In this document: positions 17,861-26,143 of the stretch, in pieces
Layout of the letters: the number at the start of each line of letters is the position of its first letter
Position numbering within the stretch: the stretch's first letter is position 1
Source: Spirochaetaceae bacterium
GTDB lineage: Bacteria; Spirochaetota; Spirochaetia; Treponematales; Treponemataceae
Reading direction: 5' to 3'
Length of the DNA stretch: 64,000 nt
Assembly: GCA_017622235.1 (NCBI GenBank)
Contig: JAGARN010000010.1
Coordinates: 1 to 64,000 of the forward strand
Position numbers and translations under genes: made by a program
Notes under the pieces: model-generated
Told to the model about the DNA's origin: nothing
Databases searched by the model: none
What the model saw: only the letters and a program-made list of their open reading frames with translations

Positions 17861-17945
17861 GGAAAGATGTCCGAGCGGTCGATGGTGCAGTCTTGGAAAG
17901 GCTGTGTACGGCAACGTACCGGGGGTTCGAATCCCCCTCTTTCCG
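17861..17945 (+). tRNA. tRNA-Ser(GGA)
   Basis: 85 nt with a long variable arm. Acceptor GGAAAGA/TCTTTCC, anticodon stem CAGTC/GGCTG with loop TTGGAAA, anticodon GGA. Trailed by the same AAAGGGATTCGA as the CGA tRNA. No encoded CCA. Confidence 0.94.
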
Positions 17946-18056
17946 AAAGGGATTCGAGCCGGAGTGAGTGCCGAGCAAGTACGAGGAAGAGTCGCTAAGG
18001 ATAGCGGCGTAAACGAGCGTAGGCGGTCGAAGGTAAGCGAACAAGACTCTTTCGGT
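17946..18056 (+). other. GC-rich spacer between tRNA-Ser(GGA) and the SRP RNA
   Basis: This 111-nt spacer is much more GC-rich than the protein genes around it. It begins with the tRNA trailer repeat and contains the hairpins 17993-17997/18002-18006 (CGCTA/TAGCG, AGGA loop) and 18045-18049/18057-18061 (GACTC/GAGTC); the second reaches into the 5' end of the SRP RNA. No protein gene is credible. It may be a structured part of a tRNA-SRP precursor. Confidence 0.45.
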
Positions 18057-18156
18057 GAGTCCAGGTGCTATGCAAGAAATTGCTGTCAAACCCCGTCAGG
18101 TTCGGAAGAAAGCAGCGGTAGGCAGAGGATTTCTGTGCCGTAGATTACCTGGGCTC
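18057..18156 (+). ncRNA. ffs: Signal recognition particle RNA (4.5S type)
   Basis: ~100 nt. The conserved domain IV core is present: GTCAGG, a GGAA tetraloop-type apex (TTCGGAAGAAAGCAGC) and GGCAGAGG in the asymmetric loop. The ends pair (GAGTCCAGGT with ACCTGGGCTC). It forms the RNA of the Ffh particle that targets membrane proteins. Probably cotranscribed with the tRNAs and ended by the terminator at 18154. Confidence 0.92.
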
Positions 18157-18174
18157 TTCGGAAGAGTTTTTTTT
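18154..18174 (+). terminator. Terminator of the tRNA/SRP RNA unit
   Basis: CTCTT/AAGAG hairpin with a CGG loop followed by a run of eight Ts; the first arm overlaps the last bases of the SRP RNA. Confidence 0.7.
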
Positions 18175-18215
18175 ATTTAAGCCTATTTTAAAATGCGACT
18201 ATAAAAAGGTTATTC

Positions 18216-18830
18216 ATGAGTTATTTTGATTTTCTCGGTTATATTTCAATTTTATTTTTTGTTTTTTCGTTTTTTTTAAAAAAAACCGTGGTAAAATTCC
18301 ATGCAATAAATACAATAGGATGTGTCTGTTTGGGAATATATTCATTTAAAATAAAATTGCTGCCTATAGTTTTATTTTGTTTTATTATGATAACTTTTAA
18401 TTTATGTAATTTAATCAAACACTTTAGAGACAAGATATCCTTTGATATTCTTCCAATAAAACCAAATGAAGAAATATGTTTGTTTTATTACAAAAAAAAT
18501 AAAAAAACTTTGGATGAACTTTTTGGGACAGATGCTATTTCAGAAGCAACAAACGCAGCTTTTATTTTTCGAAATAATGATATTGCGGGGCTTATTGCTT
18601 ATGTTATTCCAGAAACAGGAACAGCAAGGTTAATAATAGATTTCGTTTCACAAAAATATAGGGATTGTGCGACAGGTCGCTACTTTTTTAATCAAGATGT
18701 AAGTTTTTGGCATTCTCAAGGAATAGAACGTTTAGAAATTTATGCTCCATCTGCCAAGCATATCGGGTACTTAGAGAAAATAGGCTTTAAGCAAGGTAAT
18801 GACCCCGCAACTTGGGAAAAGACAATATAG
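18216..18830 (+). CDS. YgjV-like membrane domain fused to a GNAT-like domain
   Basis: 204 aa. Residues 1-~68 form three hydrophobic helices with the order GYISILFFVFSFFLK, KFHAINTIGCVCLGIYSF and a third segment ending FNLCNLIKH, which resembles the YgjV family of small inner-membrane proteins. Residues ~75-204 resemble a GNAT acetyltransferase fold: a central IDFVSQKYRDCATGRYF strand/loop where acetyl-CoA would bind and the C-terminal YLEKIGFKQ typical of GNATs. The function of neither half is known. AAAGG is 6 nt before the ATG. It ends one base before the convergent pyrC stop. Confidence 0.65.
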   Translation: MSYFDFLGYISILFFVFSFFLKKTVVKFHAINTIGCVCLGIYSFKIKLLPIVLFCFIMITFNLCNLIKHFRDKISFDILPIKPNEEICLFYYKKNKKTLDELFGTDAISEATNAAFIFRNNDIAGLIAYVIPETGTARLIIDFVSQKYRDCATGRYFFNQDVSFWHSQGIERLEIYAPSAKHIGYLEKIGFKQGNDPATWEKTI

Positions 18831-20237
18831 CTACTTTGCAAAAAAGACTTGCTTGCCGTTTAGAAATACACGGCAAACCTTACCCTGTAAAATTCGACCT
18901 TCTATTGGTGAATATTTTCCCTTTGAACAGAAATTTTGACCAGCCACTGTCCATTCTTGCTTAGGATTACATATTGTTAAATCCGCACTATAGCCAGGTG
19001 ACAGACAGCCCTTTAAAACAGGTGCAGAATCAAGTCCTAAAAGACGGGCAGGATTATAAGACATAAGTGCAGATAACTTGCTTGCAGAAATGTATCCTGT
19101 TTGAACTAGCGCTGAGTTACATAATGCATAGGCTGTTTCTAAGCCAGAAAAACCGGGAGCTCCATTTGCTTTATCCTGTAGAGTGTGTGGAGCATGGTCT
19201 GTTGCAATTACATCTGCTGTTCCATCTTGCAACGCTTGAATTAAGGCCTGCCTGTCAGATTCAAAACGTAAAGGCGGGTTTACCAGATGTCGCAAAGCTG
19301 AATCATAGTTTTTTACGCTAAGAGATAAATGATGTGGAGTTACTTCGCAAGAAACCTGTTGCCCTTTTGCTTTTGCACGCTGAATAAGAGCGATAGATTC
19401 TGCTGTACTTACATGTGCAATGTGAATCTTGCAACCAGCCGCCGCCGCAAGCTCTAAGTTTCGCAAAGTTGCAGTATCTTCTGCAAGGGCAAGTAGTTTG
19501 TTGGCTTCTTGCAAAAATTTATAAGCTTTTTCTTCTGCATCTTGTTTTTTTTCTTTGTTATTAAGTAATTCTAAAGCTTGTTGTCGTAATAATTTTGCTT
19601 CTGCGGCTAGGGATATATCTTCACAATGACAAGAAACAATTATTCCTTTTTGTGAACATTTCTTCATGGCATCAAGCATTGTAAAAGCTGAATCCACGTC
19701 GTGACCGTCTTCTGTAGCCAACAATATCGTGTTTAGGGAATCTTTATCAAAATCACGAACAGAAATTTCATCTAGGTGGCTAGTTGTTTTTCCGTCAAAA
19801 TTTTGTGTCAAACTAACACTTTGATATATCTGCGAAAGATTGTATTTTGCTGCTGTCTTGTTTATTTCAAAAGCTTCTGTGGCAGAAGAAATAACTGGCT
19901 GAGTGTTTGGCATAAGAACTAGAGTTCCAAATCCCCCTGCAACTGCGGCAGAAAGTCCTGTTTGCAAATCTTCTTTTTCTGTTTGACCAGGATATCTAAA
20001 GTGTGCATGCATATCGATAAAAGCAGGTTGGACGATATATCCTTGTGCATCGATAAATTCAATTTGATGAACAGGCAGTTTGCATAAGGCACTAGCTGCT
20101 TTAGAAAGTTCTGCTAGTGTAAAGTTTCCATTAAGTACAGCAATAATTTTTTTGTCAAAAATAATTGCTCCATGGCAATCAATATCTTTATCTACTAAGC
20201 GACTATTGTGAACACAAAAAACTTTTTCGGCTTGCAT
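18831..20237 (-). CDS. pyrC: Dihydroorotase, class I
   Basis: 468 aa. It cyclises carbamoyl aspartate to dihydroorotate. Amidohydrolase motifs: DMHAHFRYPGQ (H77, H79; the usual form is HxHxR.PG), PNTQPV, SCHCEDISL (His), IHIAHVSTAE, EVTPHHLSL (two metal-site His), IATDHAPHT (catalytic Asp and His). All metal ligands appear intact. Length is slightly above the ~430 aa average owing to an insertion rich in Lys/Glu (~190-215). Start ATG overlaps the pyrI stop by one base. Confidence 0.94.
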   Translation of the reverse strand: MQAEKVFCVHNSRLVDKDIDCHGAIIFDKKIIAVLNGNFTLAELSKAASALCKLPVHQIEFIDAQGYIVQPAFIDMHAHFRYPGQTEKEDLQTGLSAAVAGGFGTLVLMPNTQPVISSATEAFEINKTAAKYNLSQIYQSVSLTQNFDGKTTSHLDEISVRDFDKDSLNTILLATEDGHDVDSAFTMLDAMKKCSQKGIIVSCHCEDISLAAEAKLLRQQALELLNNKEKKQDAEEKAYKFLQEANKLLALAEDTATLRNLELAAAAGCKIHIAHVSTAESIALIQRAKAKGQQVSCEVTPHHLSLSVKNYDSALRHLVNPPLRFESDRQALIQALQDGTADVIATDHAPHTLQDKANGAPGFSGLETAYALCNSALVQTGYISASKLSALMSYNPARLLGLDSAPVLKGCLSPGYSADLTICNPKQEWTVAGQNFCSKGKYSPIEGRILQGKVCRVFLNGKQVFFAK

Positions 20238-20677
20238 TAAAATGCCTCGTTGTCGCTAGTATTGCGAATATCATCGCAATATTCACAGCGATATTCAGCT
20301 TCACTTCGATTAACCAAACGAAATACATTTGGCAAATAGGGTTCTGTACTGGTTATACAACGTGGATTTTTGCATTTTATAACATTTTCTACTTTGTCAG
20401 GTAACGTAAGCGTAATTTTTTGTACAATTTTTTCGTCAGAAACCACGTTTACCGTAATGTTTGGGTCGATAAAACCTAAAACTGAATAATCTATATTAAT
20501 TATATTATCAATTTTAATTATATCTTTGCGTCCCATTTGCTGAGAAGTAACGTTCATAATCAGGGCAACGCAGAAATTAGCTTTATCAAGACCCAACCAT
20601 GAAAAAATCTTTGCTCCAGTACCAGCTCGAATATGGTCGATGACCAAACCATTTTTGATTGTATCAACATTTAACAT
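20237..20677 (-). CDS. pyrI: Aspartate carbamoyltransferase regulatory chain
   Basis: 146 aa. It binds CTP/ATP and confers allosteric control on PyrB. N-terminal nucleotide-binding domain ([12 protein letters not shown] at ~10-21) and C-terminal zinc domain with C102, C107, C131 and C134 (Cx4C and Cx2C). All four zinc ligands are present, so assembly of the 2c3:3r2 holoenzyme is plausible. It is coupled to pyrB and pyrC by one-base stop/start overlaps. Confidence 0.96.
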   Translation of the reverse strand: MLNVDTIKNGLVIDHIRAGTGAKIFSWLGLDKANFCVALIMNVTSQQMGRKDIIKIDNIINIDYSVLGFIDPNITVNVVSDEKIVQKITLTLPDKVENVIKCKNPRCITSTEPYLPNVFRLVNRSEAEYRCEYCDDIRNTSDNEAF

Positions 20678-21600
20678 TATAATGCTCCTGTAAGTTTTGC
20701 CATTAATGCCATTCGAGCATACATTCCGTATTTAACTTGTTTAAAATATGCAGCTCGTGGGTCTGTATCAATTTCTGGGGAAATTTCGTTTACTCTGGGA
20801 AGAGGATGGAGGACAATCATTGAAGACTTGGCTAACTTCATCTTTTCCTTGTCTAAAATATAACTATCCTTTAAGCGAATATAGTCCTGTTCGTTAAAAA
20901 AACGCTCTGCCTGAACTCTTGTCATATACAAAATATCCAAATCCCCAATAACTTCTTCTAGGCGAAGAGCTGAAACATATTCAACACCGGCGGGCTTTAT
21001 AACTTGTTCTGTAATATATTGTGGAATTGAAAGTTCGTTTGGGCTAATCAGTACAAATTTATTGTTTGAATAACGACTCATAGCTTTTACCAAACTATGA
21101 ACAGTACGCCCAAACTTTAAATCGCCACAAAAACCAATTGTGTGGTTTTCAAAGCCACCTTTTAACGAGCGTATAGTAAGCAAATCTGTTAATGTTTGGG
21201 TCGGATGATGATGCCCGCCGTCTCCGGCATTTATAACTGGAACACTTGAATACTGTGAAGCCACAAGTGCTGAACCTTCTTTTGGGTTTCGCATAGCGAT
21301 TATGTCTGTGTAAGATGAAACAGTTCTGATTGTGTCTGCCAAGGATTCACCCTTTGTAGAAGAACTTGATGTGGCATCTGCAAAACCAAGTACAGACCCT
21401 CCTAGTCGCAACATTGCTGCCTCAAAAGAAAGTCTTGTTCTAGTGCTTGGTTCAAAAAAAAGTGTCGCAAGAATTTTCCCACGACACACATCAGAAAAAG
21501 CTGTTTGATCAACAATAATTTGTTCTGCTAAGGAACATATTTCTTCAATTTCTTGAACTGATAAATCTGCTGGCTCTATAAGATGCCGTCCTTTCAGCAT
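20677..21600 (-). CDS. pyrB: Aspartate carbamoyltransferase catalytic chain
   Basis: 307 aa from ATG 21600 (GGAGG 4 nt upstream), the normal length. It makes carbamoyl aspartate from carbamoyl phosphate and aspartate, the committed pyrimidine step. Seen: [12 protein letters not shown] (49-60, carbamoyl phosphate loop), [20 protein letters not shown], and [10 protein letters not shown] (~265, aspartate loop). First gene of pyrB-pyrI-pyrC; a TATAAT lies at 21643-21638 on the minus strand. No obvious pyr attenuator precedes it. Confidence 0.97.
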   Translation of the reverse strand: MLKGRHLIEPADLSVQEIEEICSLAEQIIVDQTAFSDVCRGKILATLFFEPSTRTRLSFEAAMLRLGGSVLGFADATSSSSTKGESLADTIRTVSSYTDIIAMRNPKEGSALVASQYSSVPVINAGDGGHHHPTQTLTDLLTIRSLKGGFENHTIGFCGDLKFGRTVHSLVKAMSRYSNNKFVLISPNELSIPQYITEQVIKPAGVEYVSALRLEEVIGDLDILYMTRVQAERFFNEQDYIRLKDSYILDKEKMKLAKSSMIVLHPLPRVNEISPEIDTDPRAAYFKQVKYGMYARMALMAKLTGAL

Positions 21601-21753
21601 ATATCCTCCATTACCAGAATGTATCATATCACAAACCATTATATAGAGCAAGTTGAAATCCTGTGTTGCAAATAAATGCTATCAGTTACAATAAAGAGAA
21701 TACTTGTATTTTAAGAAGCTTATATTTGCTACTGTTGTTTTATTCACTATATA

Positions 21754-21782
21754 TTCCATATCAGAAAAAAATTTTGTATAAT
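21754..21782 (+). promoter_or_regulatory. Promoter of the DUF2007-like gene, start site on the ATG
   Basis: Weak -35 TTCCAT (21754-21759), 17 nt, perfect TATAAT (21777-21782); six bases separate it from the ATG at 21789. Confidence 0.45.
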
Positions 21783-21788
21783 GGAAGT

Positions 21789-22331
21789 ATGGAATATCAG
21801 ATTTTATTACTTTCTCTAGTAGGAGTGTTTTTTACTGCATTTTTTTTGCGAAGAAAGAGCGATAAAGAAATACAACAACTTTCACTTGCTAAAGATGAAG
21901 GAGAAAAAATAGATTCCTTAAAAGAATTTGATGCAACAGAAGAATCTTTTTGTAATCAAGTAAATTCTGGGGAGCCATATCAACATTTTCTCTCGTTAAC
22001 TTACGATAGCGACTGTTCTATAATTCAAAGTATGCTGTCTGGAAGTAACATTCCAAGTTACTCAGAGTTTCGGCATTTTAATATTATAAGAGGTGGTGGT
22101 TTTTTTTCTGGACGAACAGGAACAAATATTCGCCTTTCTATCCTGTGCAAGGATTATGATGATGCTTTGGAAGTTGTAAAGGGTTATTTACAAAGTAAAA
22201 TATCAAATGACTCAATCCAAAACGCAAAAGCTAAATCAATATTTAATGCAGCATTTGCTACTGCTACATTAGCAAAACCAACTCAAGCAATACTCGGTGT
22301 GACAATATATCCCAAAGAAATAAAATCTTAG
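21789..22331 (+). CDS. Membrane-anchored DUF2007-like protein
   Basis: 180 aa from ATG 21789; the frame is open further upstream but the TATAAT at 21777-21782 argues against an earlier start. An N-terminal helix (4-20, LLLSLVGVFFTAFFL) is followed by a charged linker and a DUF2007-type domain: SIIQSMLSGSNIPSYSE (selection of the higher-numbered helix) and LSILCKDYDDALEVVKGYL, the pattern seen in 'putative signal transducing' DUF2007 proteins. Function unknown. The orphan ABC ATPase follows after 15 nt. Confidence 0.6.
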   Translation: MEYQILLLSLVGVFFTAFFLRRKSDKEIQQLSLAKDEGEKIDSLKEFDATEESFCNQVNSGEPYQHFLSLTYDSDCSIIQSMLSGSNIPSYSEFRHFNIIRGGGFFSGRTGTNIRLSILCKDYDDALEVVKGYLQSKISNDSIQNAKAKSIFNAAFATATLAKPTQAILGVTIYPKEIKS

Positions 22332-22346
22332 TTTTTGGAGCAAAAA

Positions 22347-23228
22347 ATGCAGTTTATTCAATTCCAAGATGTTGAGTTTTCTTATCCACCAATAGAAGGT
22401 GACCTTGACCAAGACGGTAAGCAGATTATTCCTTTGCCAATTTTTCAGCATTTGACGGCGGAATTGCCGGGTGGTTTTGTAAGTCTTGTGGGTCCTAACG
22501 CTTCTGGTAAATCTACGCTTATGTTGCTGGCTGCAGGTAGAATTTTGCCACAACAAGGTAAAGTTTTTTTACTTGGTAAGGATACTTCTACCCTTACAGA
22601 AGACGAAAGAGAAAAACTTGCTTCTTTTATTTATCAAAACATGGAATTTGAAAGCCAAGAAACCGTTTCTGAACTATTAGATTACGTTTACAAAAACGGC
22701 TGTTTTGCTGGTAACGGGAAAAAAGTTGTAGCTGATGTTAAATTTGAAGACCAAAATCAGGGAGTTGCTTTTGTGGCGGCAGAAACATTGATTGCTCAGG
22801 TAAATATTGTTTTGGAACTTCAAGATTTAATGGAGCATAGATTAACAGAACTATCTAAAGGCGAAATGCAACGTGTGATTTTAGCTTTCTCTTTGCTGTA
22901 CGGAAGTCAGAGCATTTTTATGGATGAACCTCTGTTTGCAATGGAAACAGCACAAAAACATAGAGCTTTAGCTTTTGTTAAGGGTTATTGCAAGACCTTT
23001 GGAATAACAGTATATGTCTGTATGCATGAACTGGAACTCAATAGAATGTATCCAGAAAATATTCTGCTTTTTTATCCAAACAGAGATATGGATTTTGGCA
23101 CGCCAGAAGAGGTTTTAACTCAAGAAGCATTAGAAAAAGCTTATGGCGTGCCAGTGGCGATGTTAAAAGATAGTGAAGCTCTTACTAGAAAAACTTTGCA
23201 AGAGCAATATGAACCACCGTTGGAATAA
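22347..23228 (+). CDS. ABC transporter ATP-binding protein, orphan
   Basis: 293 aa from ATG 22347 (GGAG 6 nt upstream). Walker A GPNASGKST (~49), Q-loop YQNMEF, signature LSKGEMQRV (in place of LSGGQ), Walker B SIFMDEP and the H-loop CMHELE. The family resembles the metal/siderophore/cobalamin importer ATPases. An insertion (about 115-140) lies ahead of the signature. No permease or binding protein is adjacent, so the partner must be elsewhere. Confidence 0.88.
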   Translation: MQFIQFQDVEFSYPPIEGDLDQDGKQIIPLPIFQHLTAELPGGFVSLVGPNASGKSTLMLLAAGRILPQQGKVFLLGKDTSTLTEDEREKLASFIYQNMEFESQETVSELLDYVYKNGCFAGNGKKVVADVKFEDQNQGVAFVAAETLIAQVNIVLELQDLMEHRLTELSKGEMQRVILAFSLLYGSQSIFMDEPLFAMETAQKHRALAFVKGYCKTFGITVYVCMHELELNRMYPENILLFYPNRDMDFGTPEEVLTQEALEKAYGVPVAMLKDSEALTRKTLQEQYEPPLE

Positions 23229-23229
23229 A

Positions 23230-23583
23230 TTATTTAGCAACCTTTACAGAGTGAACATATATTGTCCCATCTGGGAATTGGGTTAAATTCAATTTTTTTC
23301 CTTCTTCAACAGGTTCATAACCACCTGTAATTTCTAAAATTAACCCTTGCTTCTTTCTTAAATCAGTTAAAATTTTTTCTTCTGCCACAAGATTGTATAC
23401 TTTATCATCCTCTGTTTTAAGACCAAGCCATGTGTGTGGTTCGTTGCCAAAGACAACAATGTTGCCTTTGACACTTATTATTGAACGCCCAGCTTCGTCT
23501 AATTTTGCTCTGTTGCCCATGGCAAAAATTGTTGCAAAACACATAAATAATACCGTTATAAAAATAATTCTACGATTGTTCAT
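23230..23583 (-). CDS. Small secreted protein of unknown function
   Basis: 117 aa. Signal peptide (RRIIFITVLFMCFATIFA) with likely cleavage after FAMG/near residue 21; it is probably periplasmic. The mature part has a beta-rich segment, SVKGNIVVFGNEPHTWLGL, reminiscent of OB-fold-like small periplasmic proteins. Its ATG overlaps the stop of the M30-type protease by 4 nt, so the two are translated together and may function together. I do not recognise a family. Confidence 0.7.
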   Translation of the reverse strand: MNNRRIIFITVLFMCFATIFAMGNRAKLDEAGRSIISVKGNIVVFGNEPHTWLGLKTEDDKVYNLVAEEKILTDLRKKQGLILEITGGYEPVEEGKKLNLTQFPDGTIYVHSVKVAK

Positions 23584-25370
23584 TGTAATGTAAACCTTTC
23601 TTGATTGTGTGGTTGAATCAAAATATAAACTTCCGCAGTATCTGACTCGGGACTGCTGAAAGTTAAATCTATAGATGAAGATCTAGATGTTGAGCCAATT
23701 AAATGCAATGTAAAGCCATAGGGACGTAAATCAATTTGACCTCTATTGTCAGGATACAATAATGCTGGACCGGATAAAGACTGTGTTTCACTTATTGGAT
23801 AAGTAACATTAAAAATATTAATTTCAGGCATCGGATAATTGTATCCATCGTAAGGTTCAGATAGCGATACATTTTTGTTAAATGTAATTTCTTCATCTTT
23901 GTCTAAGACAAGAGAGCGAGCGTATTTTCTAAAAACTGAATCAAAGGTTTCATCTTTACCCAAAGATTGTAGTGCTTCGGTTATAGATTTTTGGTCAACA
24001 TAATCATTGGTTGCTATTTCTTTTACAAGAGCTGGTCCTCCATAATTTCTAGCAAGATATGCACCAAATCCATAAGCTCCACCATAGGAGTAAAGCACAT
24101 CGTTACCAGAAAGCCAATCTATAATACCAGAAGACACATAACCAGCACATAAATACGGAAGCCTTCCCCTAGGAGTGTTTTCTGTTTTCATATCACTATC
24201 CGCTATAGCTTCAATTTTTTGTTGCATCATGTCTTCACACAACATAGAACACATTTCGTTTGACCATGTTTCAGAAAGTTGCATTTCATTACTACGTCCC
24301 TCTATCACAGGATTCAGTGTTTTTACCCCAAAGTTTATCATATGCTGAAATTCATGTGCCAGTGTAGAGTACAGTGTGAGAGTATCTTTGTTTGCAAAGT
24401 AAGAATCTACGTAAAAGTATTTTTCTTCGTTTGACATTTTAATAACACTGTCGTTACTTGCCGAAGTTTCGTAATAATCCTTTGCCCAAAAATATCCGTA
24501 TGTGCCACCATCTGCTGAATTTTGGTAATCGCCTTCAATGTCGTATACAACAATATTTACTTTCTTATCGTTCATTTCTATGACGGCAGAAGAACCAATC
24601 ATGTGGTTTGATTCTTCTCCAAAAATGTGTTGAACATATTTGTAAATTCCATCAAATGTTTGACCTATTTGACTAGCTACGGTGGAAGTAATTTTTTTTC
24701 CTGATGAGTCGCTTGTATCTGAGAAATAGTCATCAAGTACCCAAACGTAACAATAGCTACCAGAATACCTACAAGTAGCTTGTCTTTTTGTGTACTGCAC
24801 ACCGGATACTTGTTTTTGTTCACTATAGTTACCGCCGGCTGATGTTGGAACATCAACCCACAAAGCTTTTGTTGTGGAATCGGCAACAACACTAGCAAGA
24901 GGAGATACACTTTTTAAAGGTTCAGGTGAAGAGGTGGAACGTGTTGCAAAAAAATCAATTTGGGGTGGCACAAAATCTTTTGCTGGGGCAAAATCTCTAC
25001 GCATAGGAATATTCGGTAGCAAAGCCACAGAATCATTTGCTGTTGCAGAAGATTCGGCACTTTGGGCATAAGCAGAAACCAAAAATTGCGTAGCTTTACC
25101 TGGAACAATATCTTCGGAGGGATTCATTTTTACCATAAAGATATCCGCAGCTGCGTTAAGGTTCAGATTTACAGTTCTTACATTTGACGGCAACTTTTGC
25201 ATAAAAATGCCATTGTTATCGTTTGAATTATAAGACCAGGTAGTAGTTGTTCCATCCCAATCTGCTACAGATTCATCTTCCTCAAACAGGGAAGAAAATG
25301 AATCAGAACAAGCAAATAAACCAAACACACATAATAAAACTATCAATAAAAAATAAACGTATTTCTTCAT
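23580..25370 (-). CDS. Lipoprotein zinc metalloprotease, M30 (hyicolysin)-like
   Basis: 596 aa. Lipoprotein signal LFACSD with Cys21 as the lipidation site. After a Ser/Ala-rich segment (~80-180) comes the catalytic region: TLAHEFQHMINFG (~338), where HEFQH is HExxH, followed by a downstream Glu in LSETWSNEM that fits the third zinc ligand of M30-type peptidases. The mature protein would be on the periplasmic or outer face of a membrane. C-terminal ~100 residues are beta-rich. First gene of a two-gene unit with the small secreted protein. Confidence 0.8.
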   Translation of the reverse strand: MKKYVYFLLIVLLCVFGLFACSDSFSSLFEEDESVADWDGTTTTWSYNSNDNNGIFMQKLPSNVRTVNLNLNAAADIFMVKMNPSEDIVPGKATQFLVSAYAQSAESSATANDSVALLPNIPMRRDFAPAKDFVPPQIDFFATRSTSSPEPLKSVSPLASVVADSTTKALWVDVPTSAGGNYSEQKQVSGVQYTKRQATCRYSGSYCYVWVLDDYFSDTSDSSGKKITSTVASQIGQTFDGIYKYVQHIFGEESNHMIGSSAVIEMNDKKVNIVVYDIEGDYQNSADGGTYGYFWAKDYYETSASNDSVIKMSNEEKYFYVDSYFANKDTLTLYSTLAHEFQHMINFGVKTLNPVIEGRSNEMQLSETWSNEMCSMLCEDMMQQKIEAIADSDMKTENTPRGRLPYLCAGYVSSGIIDWLSGNDVLYSYGGAYGFGAYLARNYGGPALVKEIATNDYVDQKSITEALQSLGKDETFDSVFRKYARSLVLDKDEEITFNKNVSLSEPYDGYNYPMPEINIFNVTYPISETQSLSGPALLYPDNRGQIDLRPYGFTLHLIGSTSRSSSIDLTFSSPESDTAEVYILIQPHNQERFTLQ

Positions 25371-25417
25371 AAAGAAAATACTAACATATGCTGTTTATGA
25401 ATTCTAGTGAAAAAAAA

Positions 25418-26119
25418 CTAAATTGATAAAAAAGATTCAATTATTTTTACAGTTCGTTCAATAGCCTTTGCTCTAAATTCTTGATAATCAGACTTTGCAC
25501 CTGTCGAAGCATTGTCAGAAATAGCTCGCAACACTGCAAATGGTAGTTGGTTTATCAAAGCTGCTTGAGCAACCGCTGCACCTTCCATTTCGCAGGCGGC
25601 AGCGTTAAAATTATCTCTTATTGAGAGGGATTTTTCTTTACTAGCAATAAACTGGTCGCCAGTTGCAATACGCCCTTGTAGCACTTTCCATTTTTCATTG
25701 TCAGAAGAAATAACTTTTTGGCAAGCGTTATAAAGTTCAGCAGACAGTTGCGTATCTGGTAACATATCAACTGAATCAAACCCGGCCACAAGACCTTTTG
25801 GATCTCCAAAAGCACTTGTGTCAAAATCGTGTTGAACCAAAGCCGTAGCTACAACCACATCTCCGGGAAGAAGTTCACTAGCTAGTCCTCCAGCGACACC
25901 TGTGTGTATTATTTTTTCTACAGCGAAGTTGCTTATCAAAAGTTGAGTGGTTATAGCAGCATTTACTTTGCCAATGCCACAAACTACAAGGACAACTTCT
26001 TTTCCAAAGAGAATACCTTGTTGAAATTTTCTTCCCTTTATTACAAATTCCATACAACGTTGGATTTTAGCTGAAAAAGTTTCCATTTCAGCTTCCATTG
26101 CAACAATAATTCCTATCAT
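25418..26119 (-). CDS. mtnN: 5'-methylthioadenosine/S-adenosylhomocysteine nucleosidase
   Basis: 233 aa, the usual length. It removes adenine from MTA and SAH; with LuxS (36988) it recycles SAH and yields the AI-2 precursor. Seen: GIIVAMEAEMETF start, GIGKVNAAITTQLLI, TGVAGGL, EMEGAAVAQAA (Glu for ribose 2'/3'-OH) and AISDNAS (catalytic Asp). AGGAAAAATT precedes the ATG. It lies 24 nt behind the ABC ATPase gene on the same strand. Confidence 0.96.
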   Translation of the reverse strand: MIGIIVAMEAEMETFSAKIQRCMEFVIKGRKFQQGILFGKEVVLVVCGIGKVNAAITTQLLISNFAVEKIIHTGVAGGLASELLPGDVVVATALVQHDFDTSAFGDPKGLVAGFDSVDMLPDTQLSAELYNACQKVISSDNEKWKVLQGRIATGDQFIASKEKSLSIRDNFNAAACEMEGAAVAQAALINQLPFAVLRAISDNASTGAKSDYQEFRAKAIERTVKIIESFLSI

Positions 26120-26143
26120 AATTTTTCCTGTAATGTGCTTTTT

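Noticed and set aside
17859-18143. 94-codon frame across tRNA-Ser(GGA) and the SRP RNA
   Set aside because: It reads through two stable RNA genes; composition is that of structured RNA.
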